From NCBI GenBank assembly GCA_964057225.1, contig OZ059894.1, forward strand, positions 13,402,131 to 13,466,130: a stretch of DNA of 64,000 nt. Reading direction: 5' to 3'. The stretch is from Auanema rhodensis. Lineage: Eukaryota; Nematoda; Chromadorea; Rhabditida; Rhabditidae. Below, one piece after another: positions 50,575 to 62,593 of the stretch. Each line of letters begins with the position of its first letter. Positions within the stretch are counted from its first letter, which is position 1. A program made the translations under genes and the position numbers. The notes below the pieces were generated by a model that saw nothing but the letters and a program-made list of their open reading frames with translations, was not told the DNA's origin and did no database searches.

Positions 50575-51400
50575 ATGTCTGAGAACAATCCAGAATATCA
50601 TGGCTACAATGGGTCTGGAGCTTCTCATTCACACCAACATATCCAACAACCAGGCGTTTCTATCCAGCATGTAATGCCTAATCCTAACAGTCAGAACCAA
50701 ATGGTATATCAAATGTTCCAAATAAATTACTAGTCATTTTTAGCCACAATTACACCACCCTGGTTTACCCAGCGAACCATCAGTTCGTCAAGTTCGGTAA
50801 GTAAATTTCTTTTTTTCGTTTCCTGTGTGTAAGAACAATTAAATGTTGTTCTTATTTACTTTTCATAAACATATGCCTTGCAGATCACAAATTTCAAAGC
50901 CGTTAACTCCTGCACAACAACATCTCATTCAGACCTCTGTGCAGGTTGAAAGTGCTTAAATTTATTTTGTTACGATCATGTTTAGGCCCCTCCTGGTACC
51001 AATCTACGTGATTTTATCAACAATCTGGAAGATTATGCTCCTACCATACCTGATGCTGTTACCATGCACTATATGAATTCTGCAGGCATTGATTGCGCGG
51101 ATCCCCGTGTTGTCAGGTTTTTTTTATAAATATAATGTCATAATGTATACATTTTCTTTAGATTAATCTCCTTAGCTACCCAGAAGTACGTATCAGATAT
51201 AGTTTTAGATTCAATGCAGCAGGTAACAACAATTTAATTGTTTATTAATTCTATTTTCTGAATTATAGGCACGAATGAAAGGTCTGGGTCAAACAAAAAA
51301 AGGAACAAAAGATACGAAGTATACTTTAACTAGCGAAGTACTCGAACCAGTTTTAAAGGAGTATGGAATTGATGTTGTTAAACCACCATATCATCATTAA
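50575..51400 (+). CDS. taf-10: TFIID/SAGA subunit TAF10
   Basis: Histone-fold subunit of TFIID (and of SAGA in many species). The low-complexity N-terminus is rich in His, Gln, Ser and Pro ([20 protein letters not shown]). The conserved domain follows: [60 protein letters not shown], then [20 protein letters not shown] and a short KPPYHH end. About five short introns. The next gene starts 260 bp further on the same strand, so the pair may be an operon. Confidence 0.95.
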
Positions 51401-51661
51401 ATCTCAAAGAATAATAGTTTAATTTCATATACCTCATCTTGTTTTCTTGTTCCTTATTTTTATTCCGTTGTTTCATAATTATTCGAAATTCGTTATTCAA
51501 AATGTTTTTCAAGTTCTTTAAATGCAGACACATACATTTAATTGTTTTTCTGATGTAAATAAACATAATTTACCATGAGTTAAGGTTTTTAATCTTTTTA
51601 GGTATCGTTTATCCAAATTTTACTTCCATCTGTTTCTTATTTCAGAGTTAATAATTTCAAT

Positions 51662-53207
51662 ATGCAGATGCTTCAAAAAACCATGCATTACCGATTAATG
51701 TCCCATCTTGCTGCGAAATATACAGGAAGAGGGGATGTTCACGTAGTGGACCCCGCAGTCGATTTGAGGTAGAACTTTTGGTATGTTGTCCCGGCAATCT
51801 CAATGTTATAGATATATTTTCGAGAATTTTGATTCTATGAAGCTTAGTTTAGAAGAGCGTAGATCTCAAGTGAATTTGAATGAAATACGGGCAGATTATG
51901 AGAAATGGTGGGAAAAATACAAGCTGTGGAAAGACAATAATGTTAGTTAACATATCGAAACTTTATTATCAAATTTGTTATGAAAACTAAAATATGTTCT
52001 CGCAGGGGAACGTCCAGGAAGCTAAAAAACTTATGCGAGCTGAACAAAATGGATTACTATCTGCTCTATCATTGCCCAACTTTGTTAAAAAAGTAGGAAA
52101 AGAAGAAAAACATATGCTGAAACAATCTAGTTAGCATTTTCTTATTAAAAATTAATATTATCGAGGTTCTAGCTCACAGTGATTACTTAAAAAGTAAAGG
52201 ATTGATGAGAATTGAAAAGGATGCTGACGTTGTACATCTTGTTGGTTACCCAGTTCTTGTACAAAATAATCTAAAGTAATTTGTTTCTTCATCTATTCAC
52301 ATGTTAATATTTAGAGCACAACTAATGGATATATTTTCTGATGCTACTGTTATCACTCCGTCTTGTTTTGTTAGAGCAGCATTGTTAGATGCCGTAAATG
52401 TAACACCTGAAAAGTACTTACCATTTACAGACGGCTCTGAAAGCTTTCCTGAGACCTATTTAGGTGCGCTATATTTTGAAAATTGTAAAAAAATGCTTTT
52501 TTTAGTTGGACATTCTTTATTTTCCTTACTTTCTCCATTCGTGAGATCACAATTTTCTGAAAAAAACAAATGGCCATTAGCGTTACAAAGCACTGGAATG
52601 GCATATTATGCTAAGGTTATTCACTAATTTCATTTTCTGCATCCAAATATTTTCCAGAGAAGTATAACTAATCTGTCCAATTCTCGACAACGCTTAAAGC
52701 ATTGTATGCTGTTGATGGCTCATAATGAGGATGAAGTAAATGCATTCATAGAGAATGCTACAATAAAATTAGGCAATAACTGTAACAAGTATAGAAATAT
52801 ATATTTTATTCTCAGCTGGACTGCTCGAAGAAGGTTTGTTCTTGGATTTAAAAACGAGATTTGTGAAGGGAAAGGAGCTGTTCAACTGTGAATCGCAAGC
52901 GACTACATTTGAAGACAAAGGATTGGAACTGTCTAGAGTTCGAAATACTTTTTAATAGTAATTAAAAGTTTATATTCTAGATATCTCGCCTCGACGACTA
53001 CATTTCGAGACGATTGAACATTGTACATGATTCAGGCGCCTTTGTAAACATGGTATATGTAGAGACAGATATAGACAGAGTATATTATACATTATAATTA
53101 TAATTACGATACTAATCTATTTATAGATATTGGCGCGAGTAATTGACAACCTAGTAGAAGGAAAACCTACGCCTAGAAGCATTAAGAATTTAGTTTCGAT
53201 AGATTGA
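51662..53207 (+). CDS. Mitochondrial seryl-tRNA synthetase-like protein lacking catalytic motifs (SLIMP-like)
   Basis: The fold order is that of mitochondrial SerRS. A basic N-terminus (MHYRLMSHLAAKYTGRG) suits mitochondrial import. Next is a coiled-coil arm (LEERRSQVNLNEIRADYEKW), then ALSLPNFVKK, DADVVHLVGYPVLVQNN, VTPEKYLPF and a C-terminal DDYISRRLNIVHDSGAF-NMI-LARVIDNLVEG block. However, the motif 2 area reads LALQSTGMAYYAKRSI, where active enzymes have an (F/Y)RAE-type arginine. The motif 3 area (VHDSGAFVNMILARVI) lacks the usual Arg. That combination resembles SLIMP, the non-charging SerRS paralogue described in insects. A strongly diverged true SARS2 cannot be excluded. Stop TGA at 53205. 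Confidence 0.75.
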
Positions 53208-53444
53208 TAGTACATTAGTAAAATATAATAAATCTTTAATATCTTTTTATGACTTCTAAGCATAATCAATTTATTCATAATGCAATTGTTCTTGACACCG
53301 TAATCCAATATCACATGGGAGCTATGTACAGAATATGTTTCATTAAATAAGTACTTCTTGGTTGTTCGAAACATTAAAGTCATTCTCATTTTTTATTTCA
53401 GATTCAACTTCCTAAAAATATTTTTTGTACATTCTAATGATAAA

Positions 53445-54639
53445 TTATGATACATCGGAACCTTCTGGAGATACTCCACTCAGGTCCAGCCGTTCAATCC
53501 CAAACGCTAATCTATCCCTTTCGGGCTGATTACTATCTTCACAATAAAACTGAAAAAACAACTTAAGATTTTGTTTTCGATTGTAGCAAAACCATTGAAT
53601 TTACAGGTTCTGTCATATATGTCATCCTATCAATATCGAGCCAACTAAATCCGTCTTGCTTTCCACTTAACCGTTCATTCCAACCTGAGGTATCAACTCC
53701 TACAGCTAACTTCATCATTCTTTCTCGCGCGGCTTCATGTATGGAAGAATCCCACGGTGTTAATCTTAACATTTAAAATAGAGAAATACTATTGGAAAAA
53801 AATACTTAATAGCATTAGCGTCATCCTTGTAAGGAGGATCATCAAATATTTCTTCTCTACTTGTATTCACACATTCTCTGCACAACTCTCTGAACAATTT
53901 TTCTACAAAAGCGAACAGAAATAATTATATGCACTTAAACTTGTCTTTGTGTTCGTTCCATAGTATTGCTGCTTCAGGATTTGAGCAACTACCTAAATCC
54001 GCCTCGTACGAAAAAAACACCCTCTGCATAGAAAATTTTTAATATGTTTATTCGAATTGTAACCTGCACAGCAATCAGAATATTCAATATGTTATGTTTC
54101 TCTTTTTTAAATCCATCAGGAAAATTTCTAAATATATTTATATATATCAATGCTCTATATAACGTAATATTTACTTCTTTAAATCCAGTATATAAGGAGC
54201 TTTTGGATTAACACTAGGATGGAATATAAAGCTTTCGAAAACTACCAACTAAACTTTTCCAAATATTAGAAACTATGTATTAGAAGCTAACCGGGATGGA
54301 ACGAGAATTAGGAAATTCTTCTGGGAATTTAACAGTAAACCTAAAGATTCCTCCTCCATAATAACCTCTCCTCACAAATAGAATCCCGAACCATACTATA
54401 AATAAGGCCTAATCCAAATTTTTTTTAAAAATCGAACCATATAAATTATCAGCACTTGGAGTAATATATAAGCCATCTACAGGGCTCCGGCAAACCCTAG
54501 CACTGTAGAAACAAATTTGTTTTACATTAACGAAATTATCATACTATTCACTGTCAATTGCGTGGCGAATTCTTTGTTCGGGTCTAATGCATAATTTTTC
54601 TGGGACCTTCGCTTCCTCTGCAACTTCACAGCCTTCCAT
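53445..54639 (-). CDS. AKTIP / FTS (fused toes) homologue, ubiquitin E2 variant without catalytic Cys
   Basis: AKTIP/FTS is the UEV subunit of the FTS-Hook-FHIP complex linking vesicles to dynein. Family segments seen: LYITPSADNLYVWFGILFVR, GYYGGGIFRFTVKFPEEFPN, VVFESFIFHPSVNPKAPYIL, ILIAVQRVFFSYEADL and SNPEAAILWNEHKDKF, then IKLTPWDSSIHEAARERMMK, which matches the family's SPWNPSVHDEAREKM. The E2 active-site position has no cysteine, as expected. A Ser/Asp-rich tail runs to SPEGSDVS and TAA. The start at 54639 (MEGCEVAEEAK) is the first in-frame ATG of its exon. It sits 165 bp behind the upstream gene on the same strand, so is probably in an operon with it. Confidence 0.88.
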
Positions 54640-54804
54640 GTAAATATATCTATCTATATTTGAATGTTTAAAATTTCATTTTCTTTTCACATAAATCGCA
54701 TTTCTTGGTAAAAATAACAAAAGGACCGTACCGAGCGCAAAAATACACTTGTTCACATCAAAGACCTTTATTTTCTAAAAAGTATGTACTACACTTCATT
54801 TAAA

Positions 54805-55417
54805 TTATGATCCTGGAGCCTTAAGTCCGGTGTATGGTGGAAGTGGCTTTCCATAAGCAAGAGTAAGAAGATTGTAGATTCCAAGAACGAAGCAAGAGGT
54901 TCCTAGAAGTAACAACTCGAAAAGTGTCAAGTAATCTAAAGCGTACCCAAGACCTTTACGAGAGTAGACAAACCACGATCATAAGCTCCGGCTTCCTCAG
55001 ACTTCTTTCCATCAAGAAGAGCTTGCTTTAAAGAAACTGGTGAATTAAGTTAATTCGAGAAAACATACAGAGTATGTAGCAACTCTCTTACGAAGGACTG
55101 GATCGTATAAGCCATGCTTTCCCATAACGAGCTTTCCAACCTTGGTTCCCTCAGGAAGACGTGGAAGAATTTTTCCAGCAGCCTGAAAAGAAAAAAAATT
55201 GTATTAAGAAATTAAGAAATGAAAATCTTACTCCAAGTTGCCATTCTCCGGGGTTTAATGGATCGAATTCCTCAATAGTTGGTGGAACCTGTATAAATTA
55301 TCGTATATCATTTTTTTGTATCAACCCTACCTTTCCAGCATTGGTGGGGATTTGCTGGAAAGAAGCACAACGAATTTGATTACGAGCAATACCCAGAGTA
55401 CGAAGAGCCAAGGACAT
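54805..55417 (-). CDS. Small mitochondrial-type protein with one membrane span, unrecognised
   Basis: I do not recognise a named family. The product of about 130 residues begins MSLALRTLGIARNQIRCASF, a typical mitochondrial presequence (basic, Ser/Ala-rich, no acids). A conserved-looking soluble part follows (EFDPLNPGEWQLGAAGKILP, LVMGKHGLYDPVLRKRVA, KKSEEAGAYDRGLSTLVK). One membrane segment (VLGTSCFVLGIYNLLTLAYG) and a PLPPYTGLKAPGS end complete it. The size and layout suggest an inner-membrane accessory subunit, perhaps of a respiratory complex; that is a guess. Codon use is less AT-biased than neighbours, consistent with high expression. It is upstream of AKTIP on the same strand. Confidence 0.8.
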
Positions 55418-55861
55418 CGTTCTTAAAACTTTAAATTAAAACTAATCCTAAAAGCTATGTTAACATCTAATAACCAATTATATTTTCTCTACGTATTCAG
55501 CTATAACAAAAAAACATAATAATTAATAAATATAAACAACAAACACATAAAAAATAACAAAATTCATATTAAAAGTAAAAATCTTAGCAACCGCCCAACT
55601 CTTAAAAATCGTACAAGTCTGAACAGTCGTGCTAAGACCAATTCCCTTCCTTGAATATTTCGAATATTCAAAATATTTTGATAATGGTAAGCTGTGTTTA
55701 AATAACTATAATTTATACGACTGAATTTATGGTGTTATGTATATCTAATTTAGAAAGAAATATTTTATTCATTCTTTATAAAAATAAAAATTAACGGTGT
55801 TTCTTGGCGTTGGTCTGTATATGGCTACTGTTGTCAGTGTTTACTAAATTCTTTGTTATAG
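55418..55861. other. Divergent intergenic region upstream of PLRG1
   Basis: About 440 bp between two divergent genes; AT-rich, no exon seen. Confidence 0.5.
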
Positions 55862-57867
55862 ATGGCTACTGTTGTTGCAGTACCTGTAGAAGACACAGTA
55901 GACAAAACGATTGAAAAGAAAGGTATTAAATATCAAGTTATATACCCACCTTGTTATTTCAGATGATAAGCCCGATGAACATCAGACAAAAATGCTAAAT
56001 GCGGCTTTTCGTTCGCTTAAGCGTTCACAAGATTTGTTTAGCGTTGAATACTCAAATTTTCCCGAACCATCGGAAGAAAGGTACATAATCATATTATTAA
56101 TTGTGGTTATCGTTCGTTTGTATATTTAAGCATTAATTTTATAAAAAGCCTGAAGAAAAAATGCGATTACGGTTCAGTTATCAGGCATGTCGAGGAAACT
56201 AAGCGAAGAGAGGAAAATGAAATGCTGAGAGTAAGTATATTACGCTTAAAATATTCTACTTCCAACTTATCTCTTTAAGTTACCCGTTAATCAATCTATA
56301 ACTGGTGGTACTGTTGTTACTTCTGATAGTCCTTTGGCAATAACGGGCGGATCAAGTAAAATTGTAAACGGAAATAAGTCTCAAGGGTACATATATATAA
56401 AGAAGATATATTTATTTTCTAATTTTGATCTATGCTAGACAGTTATTGCCTACTATTCCTGTTGGTCAAAGTGGCAAAGCTGAAGATAACTCAACTCGAT
56501 CTCTTCTTCCACTTAAGGCGCCTATGCTAATGAAGCCGAAATGGCATGCCCCTTGGGTATTATACAGAGTTATTTCTGGTAAATAATATAAAATTTTCCA
56601 TTTTAACTCTTTGTGTAGGTCATACTGGATGGGTTCGAGCTATTGATGTTGAACCTCAGAATCAATGGTTTGCTTCTGGTGGGGCTGATCGTATTATTAA
56701 GGTTTTTTATATATAACATATTATAGATAATATGACTATTTCTTTAAGATTTGGGATTTAGCTTCCGGTAAGCTCAAGCTGTCTCTCACAGGACATATTA
56801 GTGCTGTGCGTGCAGTCAAAGTGTCTGAAAGACATCCTTTCCTTTTCAGTGGAGGAGAAGATAAGCAGGTATGAAAATTTCGGTGAAAAAGGTAATGAAA
56901 ACTATTTTCAGGTTAAATGTTGGGATCTTGAATATAATAAAGTTATTCGACATTATCATGGACATTTGAGTGCTGTGCAAGCTCTAGCAGTTCACCCTAC
57001 TTTAGATGTTTTAGTCACAACAGCTCGTGATTCTACTGCCAGGGTTTGAAAATATAATCTTTCACTATTATTATTTTTTAAATCAGGTTTGGGATATGCG
57101 AACTAAAGCTCAAGTTCATTGTTTTGCTGGCCACACCAATACCGTTGCCGATGTTGTGTGCCAATCTGCTGATCCTCAAGTTATTACTGCTTCTCATGAT
57201 TCAACAGTTCGACTTTGGGATTTAGCAGCTGGTAAATCCATGTGCACATTGACTCACCACAAGGCAATTTTTTATATAGTTTCGTTATAATTAGCCAATA
57301 TTCTAGAAATCTGTCCGTGCCCTTGCTTTACATCCTCGTTTGTTTATGTTTGCATCCGGATCTCCTGATAATATTAAGCAATGGAGTTGTCCGCGAGGAG
57401 AATTCATGCAGGTTGCGAGAAAATGTGTTCTAATTTAGCATTAGTTGGTTTTAGAATTTGGCAGGTCATAATACTATTATTAACTCTATGTCTTGTAATC
57501 AAGATGGTGTGTTAGTATCAGCTGGAGATAATGGCTCTATGTGTTTCTGGGATTGGCGATCTGGTTTCTGCTTCCAAGTGAGAATTGTATTGGATTTAAA
57601 ATTTAAAGTAGTTGTTTTAGAAAGCCGCTACTAAACCTCAGCCTGGATCCATTGAATCGGAAGCTGGTATCTATGCCACATGCTTCGATAAGACTGGGCT
57701 ACGTTTAATAACTGGTGAAGCTGATAAATCTATCAAAATGTATAAGGAGGATGAAAACGCGGTTTGTTTGTATTTTTCTATTAAAAAATGAGTTTTGTTG
57801 CTTTTAGACTGCAGAAAGTCATCCTATCGTGTGGAGACCGGAAATTATTAAACGGAGGAATTATTAA
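55862..57867 (+). CDS. plrg-1: Pleiotropic regulator 1 (PLRG1/PRP46), spliceosomal WD40 protein
   Basis: Core member of the Prp19/NTC complex of the spliceosome. The N-terminal part includes [20 protein letters not shown], then [20 protein letters not shown] leading into a seven-blade WD40 propeller: [120 protein letters not shown], and [18 protein letters not shown]. The tail [17 protein letters not shown] and TAA closes the protein as in the family. PRP38 starts 155 bp downstream. Confidence 0.97.
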
Positions 57868-58009
57868 TTATTGTTATTGTTACATGGTTCCCCTGTTTGT
57901 TCTCATGTTGTATTATATTAAATATAATGAAATGTTTTGGCTATTTATTTTGGTTTCCAGTTGCAACTGACAAGCATATATCTTCAACTTATAATCTTGC
58001 TAACTTATC

Positions 58010-58021
58010 CTCTCGTTCTAG
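58010..58021 (+). other. Predicted trans-splice acceptor directly before the PRP38 ATG
   Basis: TCTCGTTCTAG is immediately followed by the PRP38 ATG, 155 bp after the PLRG1 stop, with a T-rich spacer between. The spacing is typical of SL2-type acceptors inside nematode operons. Pattern-based inference. Confidence 0.55.
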
Positions 58022-59488
58022 ATGGCTAATCGTACAGTAAGAGATGCCAAAACTATCAAAGGTAGTTGATTCATAATAATACATCTTTTGATTCTGATGT
58101 TGTAGGAACTAATCCTCAGTATCTGGTAGAAAAAATCATTCGTCATAGAATCTATGACAGTAAATACTGGAAAGAATTTTGTTTTGCTTTGACAGGTGAA
58201 TATTTTGAGATACATTATTGTTTTAAAAAGCTTATTCAACGATTTCTTTTTTCAGCTGAATTAATTGTCGATAGAGGCATGGAGTTGCGATTTATTGGAG
58301 GTATCTATGCTGGTAACATTAAACCAACTCCTTTCTTATGCCTTTGCTTGAAAATGCTGCAAATTCAGCCTGATAAAGAAATTATTATAGAATTTATACG
58401 GCAAGAAGAATATAAGTAAAATCTATGATCTGTGCATTAAAAATTAATCCTTTGTCCTTTTCCAGATATATACGAGCTCTTGGTGCGATGTATCTACGTT
58501 TAACATTTAGTAATGTTGAGGTTTTTAAATATCTTGAACCTCTGTTTAATGATTATAGGAAACTTCGATATATGAGCAGAGAAGGGCGTTCGTAGAAGCT
58601 TTTGATTAAAAACAATTAACTGATATTAAATTCAGGATTTGAAGTGCTACATATGGATGAATTTATTGATCATTTATTGAGAGATGAACGATACTGCGAC
58701 ATCCAGCTGCCTCGTTTACAGGTTTTTTAAAATATTTAATTTATAATTTTGAAAAATGAATATTCAGAAACGAATAGCTTTAGAAGAAACTAGCGAGCTC
58801 AATCCATACAAAAGTTTGTTAGACGACGATCTCAATGCCCTAAGTGCGTCTGAAAGTGAGGATGAGAGCGACAATAAAAAAAAAGTAAGCATAAACTTTT
58901 ATTAATTTTTGCAAATTTTTATTAAGCCAAGACCGAAATTGGTTTCAAGAGCATTAAGCCCTCGCCGAGAAAGGGATAGATCTATTGAAAGAGAGAGAAA
59001 TCGTCAAAAAGACCGTGAAGCGAAAGCTCGTGGCGAAGTTAGGTACGGTATTTACATAAACATCCGAAATTATATATTGAAAGTATTTTTTGTGTCATTT
59101 TTTAGGGATAAATCCAAAGATCGAGATCGGGAATCGGATAGAAACCGAGATCGTGACCGCAACCGTGACAGAGAACGTGAACGACATGGTGATCGTCGCA
59201 CTGACCATTACGGAGATCGGCATAATGATCGCCATGGTGATCGCAGTGGTAGAGATAGAAGAGATCGTGAAGACCGAGGGGACCGGGATAGAGACAGAAG
59301 AGGTTTGCTGGTTAAATTTTGATTCCACTTTCATGAACTCGAATTCAGATCGTGATGGACGAGATAAAGGAAAAGTAAATGATAAAGAGAGAGATGATCG
59401 CAAAGATAAGGGTCGAAAGGATGATGGCTTGTCTATTGAGGAAACAAATAAGTTAAGAGCTCAAATTGGTTTAGCTCCATTAAAATAA
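58022..59488 (+). CDS. prp-38: Pre-mRNA-splicing factor 38A (PRP38)
   Basis: PRP38 is needed for spliceosome activation (B complex). The conserved domain is nearly complete: GTNPQYLVEKIIRHRIYDSK, YWKEFCFALTAELIVDRGME, FIGGIYAGNIKPTPFLCLCL, KMLQIQPDKEIIIEFIRQEE, LEPLFNDYRKLRYM and HMDEFIDHLLRDERYCDIQL. An acidic stretch (SASESEDESDN) leads to a long alternating Arg/Asp/Glu tail instead of the RS domain of vertebrates, and the end is NKLRAQIGLAPLK and TAA. The RD/RE tail is open in several frames, so frames on the other strand there are shadows. It is second in a tandem of three genes. Confidence 0.96.
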
Positions 59489-59741
59489 TCATGTTATTAA
59501 TAAAGTATTGTTGTGTTTCATTATTGTAAATAATTCATTTGACATCAATAAAATTAAAATATACTATCAGATCCATGAACTATATATTGTTCCCAGTTGA
59601 GCATCATTGATTTATACCTTTTTCACTTCTACAGCTTTCCGGAAGTCTTTTATCTTGGTATTGCGTGAGTTCCGGTAATTATGACAGCCTCCGTTAAAAG
59701 TATTTAAACGCTTTTGGCTCACTTCAAAGTTTAGTCCGAGA

Positions 59742-61795
59742 ATGGGCAGCCTACCTTTCAAAACTTTATCTACTCCCGCATCTTTAGCATTATTACCGTT
59801 ATCAACAGCTGATTATGATATGAAATCCAGCTTTGGAAAACAGGAAAATGAATATTCGAGGATTGTCTCCAAATCAAGTAATAAGTTGCTGAATGAATTA
59901 TGGGAGAAGGTGAGCTGTTGTACATTGAATCTAAAATTCCTTGCACATACAGAAAAAAATTCCAAACGAAGGATGGTCAGATCACCAATTAGAGTTAGTA
60001 TTATCTTGGCTAGCTTGCCATGATTCCAACAATAGAGTTGATACGGTAGGTACAAATAAGCTTTTGTCGGAGTCTCTTCAGATTGATTAAAAATACTATG
60101 AAACTCAAAGAATTCCAATAATTTAGACACCGATTGGAGCTGGAGAACGAGAAGGTCGTGTAGTGTGTTCCTTTGTTCAACGCTTACATTGCAAGTAATT
60201 ATTTTTTTCATATTAGTAAGGATTTAGAATATTAAGTATGTCGCATGGGATTGGACGTAGTGGCAATCTTTGTGAAATCCAGCCTAAAGCTTTAGGTTCT
60301 TCAATGTTAGCTTGTCTTGCCAATGAATTTGCTCTTCATGCCATGCATGAGCTGGGTATGTAGCATTGTCTACCTTCACTAGGCTATATATCGTTTATAG
60401 GATTGCATTCTATCAAGTCAGCTCTTGTAGTGCCGTTATGTACAGGAATGTCACTTTCTTTGACAATGGGTTCATGGCGTTCAATCAGACCGGAAGCCAA
60501 ATATGTAATTTGGCTCAGAATTGACCAAAAAAGTTGTTTTAAGTCAATTTTTCATGCGGGTAAGCCTATAAAATGAAATACTAACAACTACCTTCTTCTC
60601 TACTATAGGGTATAAACCAATAGTTGTTTCACCTGTTCGTGAGGGAGACTCGTTGGTTACCGACGTTCAGACTGTTAATTCTATTTTGGAAAAAAGATCA
60701 CACGAGGTTTTTGACGAGATTTGTAAAATATAAAGGTTTTACTTATTTTCAGATTCTTTGTTTATTATCAACATTGTCTTGTTTTGCTCCTCGTTCTCCC
60801 GATTCTCTGGAAGCATTGGCCGCTATCTGTCAATTACACAATGTACCTCACTTAGTCAACAATGCATATGGACTTCAAAGTGAAGAATGTAGACGACGAT
60901 TAAATTCGGTTTTGGACTTCTGAATTGAATCAGAATAATAACTTCTAAAGTGTCTAGGCAAGATCAGCAGGTCGGGTTGATGCTATTGTTCAGTCCTTAG
61001 ACAAAAACTTTCAAATTCCCGTTGGAGGCAGTATCATTGCTTGCTGTAAGCGTAGTGTTCTACAAAATATTGCTGAATTTTATCCTGGTGACATAGGAAA
61101 CTATACCAAAAGTAATTCGTGATTAAGGTCGTGCATCTGCCACACCTTCTCGAGATTTTGTACTTACTATGTTGAACCAAGGAGTCCGAGGTTTGCTCCG
61201 TTCGTTTGAAACCCAGCAACAGTAGGGAATGCTTGAGTTTAATTGATAGAGTATTATCTGTAGACTGTTTCACAAAATGAAAAGAGAGCTGAAGACATTC
61301 GCTGATTCAATAGGAGAAGTTGTATATGAAGTTGATGACAATCTAATCAGCTTAGGTACTTCAATGCCGGCAAGAAATTTACTACTTATTTTTAGCAATG
61401 ACTCTTTCATCGATATCTGTTGAAGATCAAACATTATTTGGTTCTATACTATTCAGTAGAGGAATAACGGGTGCCAGGTTACACAATTAAGTTCTTTCTC
61501 TTGAACTTTTGGTTTGTTTAGAGTAGTAGCAAGCACTTCTGATATCACTAGTATATGTGGTAATGATTTTATTAATTTCGGGTCCCACACTTCAGAACAA
61601 CATGGTGGTTATTTAAATGTAGCTTGTGGCGTTGGTAAGCATCTGACTATAAGGTGAAAACATGTATTTCTTTCAGGGATGACTAATAGTGAACTAGAAA
61701 TCCTGTTTGAGAAATTGAAAACAACTTATATTAAATTCTTGAAACAAAAAAAGTATACTAGTCTTCCATATGAGCATTGTGATCAGGATGATTAA
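59742..61795 (+). CDS. secs-1: O-phosphoseryl-tRNA(Sec) selenium transferase (SepSecS)
   Basis: PLP enzyme that converts Sep-tRNA(Sec) to Sec-tRNA(Sec) in selenocysteine synthesis. Matches run along the gene: [114 protein letters not shown]. The PLP-lysine motif [16 protein letters not shown] is intact near 61000. [35 protein letters not shown] and [12 protein letters not shown] follow. It ends YEHCDQDD and TAA. The intact lysine and phosphate-loop residues argue for an active enzyme, hence a working Sec pathway. The gene is 253 bp behind PRP38. Confidence 0.96.
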
Positions 61796-62475
61796 TTAAT
61801 TATTTGAAATAACTTTAAACTACAGTTTTTATATGTAATTAATACAGGCTACAGTTTTACCGTTTATGATCTGTTTTTATTTATTACTTGTTTTAATGTT
61901 ATTTTATTATCTAACAGCTAGGTTGTGGAATTTACATTTTACATCATAATAAAAGAGAAAAGAAGCAATAGCAAGCTAAAAACATAGAATGTATGCGGAA
62001 CTTGTTATCTTTGTGTAATATGGATACTCTTTGACGTAGCTTGGTTATCAGAAAGCTCAAGTGATTATGAATGATCCGAAGAGTCTGCTTCAACGTGGAA
62101 GTTAAAGATAAGAAGGAAACCCGAAAAAATAGGTTTAAAACTTTTCATTTGTAAGATAAAATAAGATATCAAAAATAAAGAAGATCTAATGTGTAGCACA
62201 AAAACCTTTTAAACGAAGAATATATTAATATTCAAAATAAAGAATTACAGTGATAAATAAATATATAAATAAATAATATGAGCGAATGGAATGTAGAAAT
62301 AGAAGTATTTAGTGCAGATTATTATGAAACAAAACCTTATCTTGCACTTCTAATTTATCATGAAAGATTAATTCTATTGAATTCTACTCCAGCAGTTTCC
62401 CTTTCTTCATTATCATAATAACTCATGTGATTCAATGGGGTTCAATCTGCTGTGCTAGCTAGTGTCAGGTTTTTG

Positions 62476-62510
62476 TGATAAGGGCAATGAAAGTAGCTGA
62501 AATCTTATCT
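62476..62510 (+). promoter_or_regulatory. Pair of GATA-factor sites upstream of cathepsin B
   Basis: TGATAA at 62476-62481 and CTTATCT (AGATAAG on the - strand) at 62504-62510 lie about 30-60 bp before the TATA box. Paired sites of this form control gut protease genes through ELT-2 type GATA factors in C. elegans, so intestinal expression is a fair inference. Confidence 0.55.
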
Positions 62511-62535
62511 AGCTTCTTAATTTTTTTCTGAAGCG

Positions 62536-62543
62536 TATAAATA
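62536..62543 (+). promoter_or_regulatory. TATA box of the cathepsin B gene
   Basis: TATAAATA lies 51 bp before the ATG used by the cathepsin B model. An initiation site about 30 bp downstream would leave a short leader, so the ATG inside this element (62543) is unlikely to be translated. Confidence 0.65.
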
Positions 62544-62593
62544 TGAAACCGCCAAGGCTAATGCCAGTGTTCTGGGTCGCACCTGCTCTCAGA

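Larger units (their letters stand above)
61796..62593. other. Intergenic region and cathepsin promoter
   Basis: About 800 bp. The first part is the SepSecS 3' UTR and AT-rich spacer. The last 130 bp carry the GATA and TATA elements listed separately. No gene seen. Confidence 0.55.

Noticed and set aside
59095-59403. Antisense and shifted open frames over the PRP38 tail
   Set aside because: The Arg/Asp/Glu repeat tail is free of stops in several frames; only the + frame joined to the PRP38 domain makes sense.
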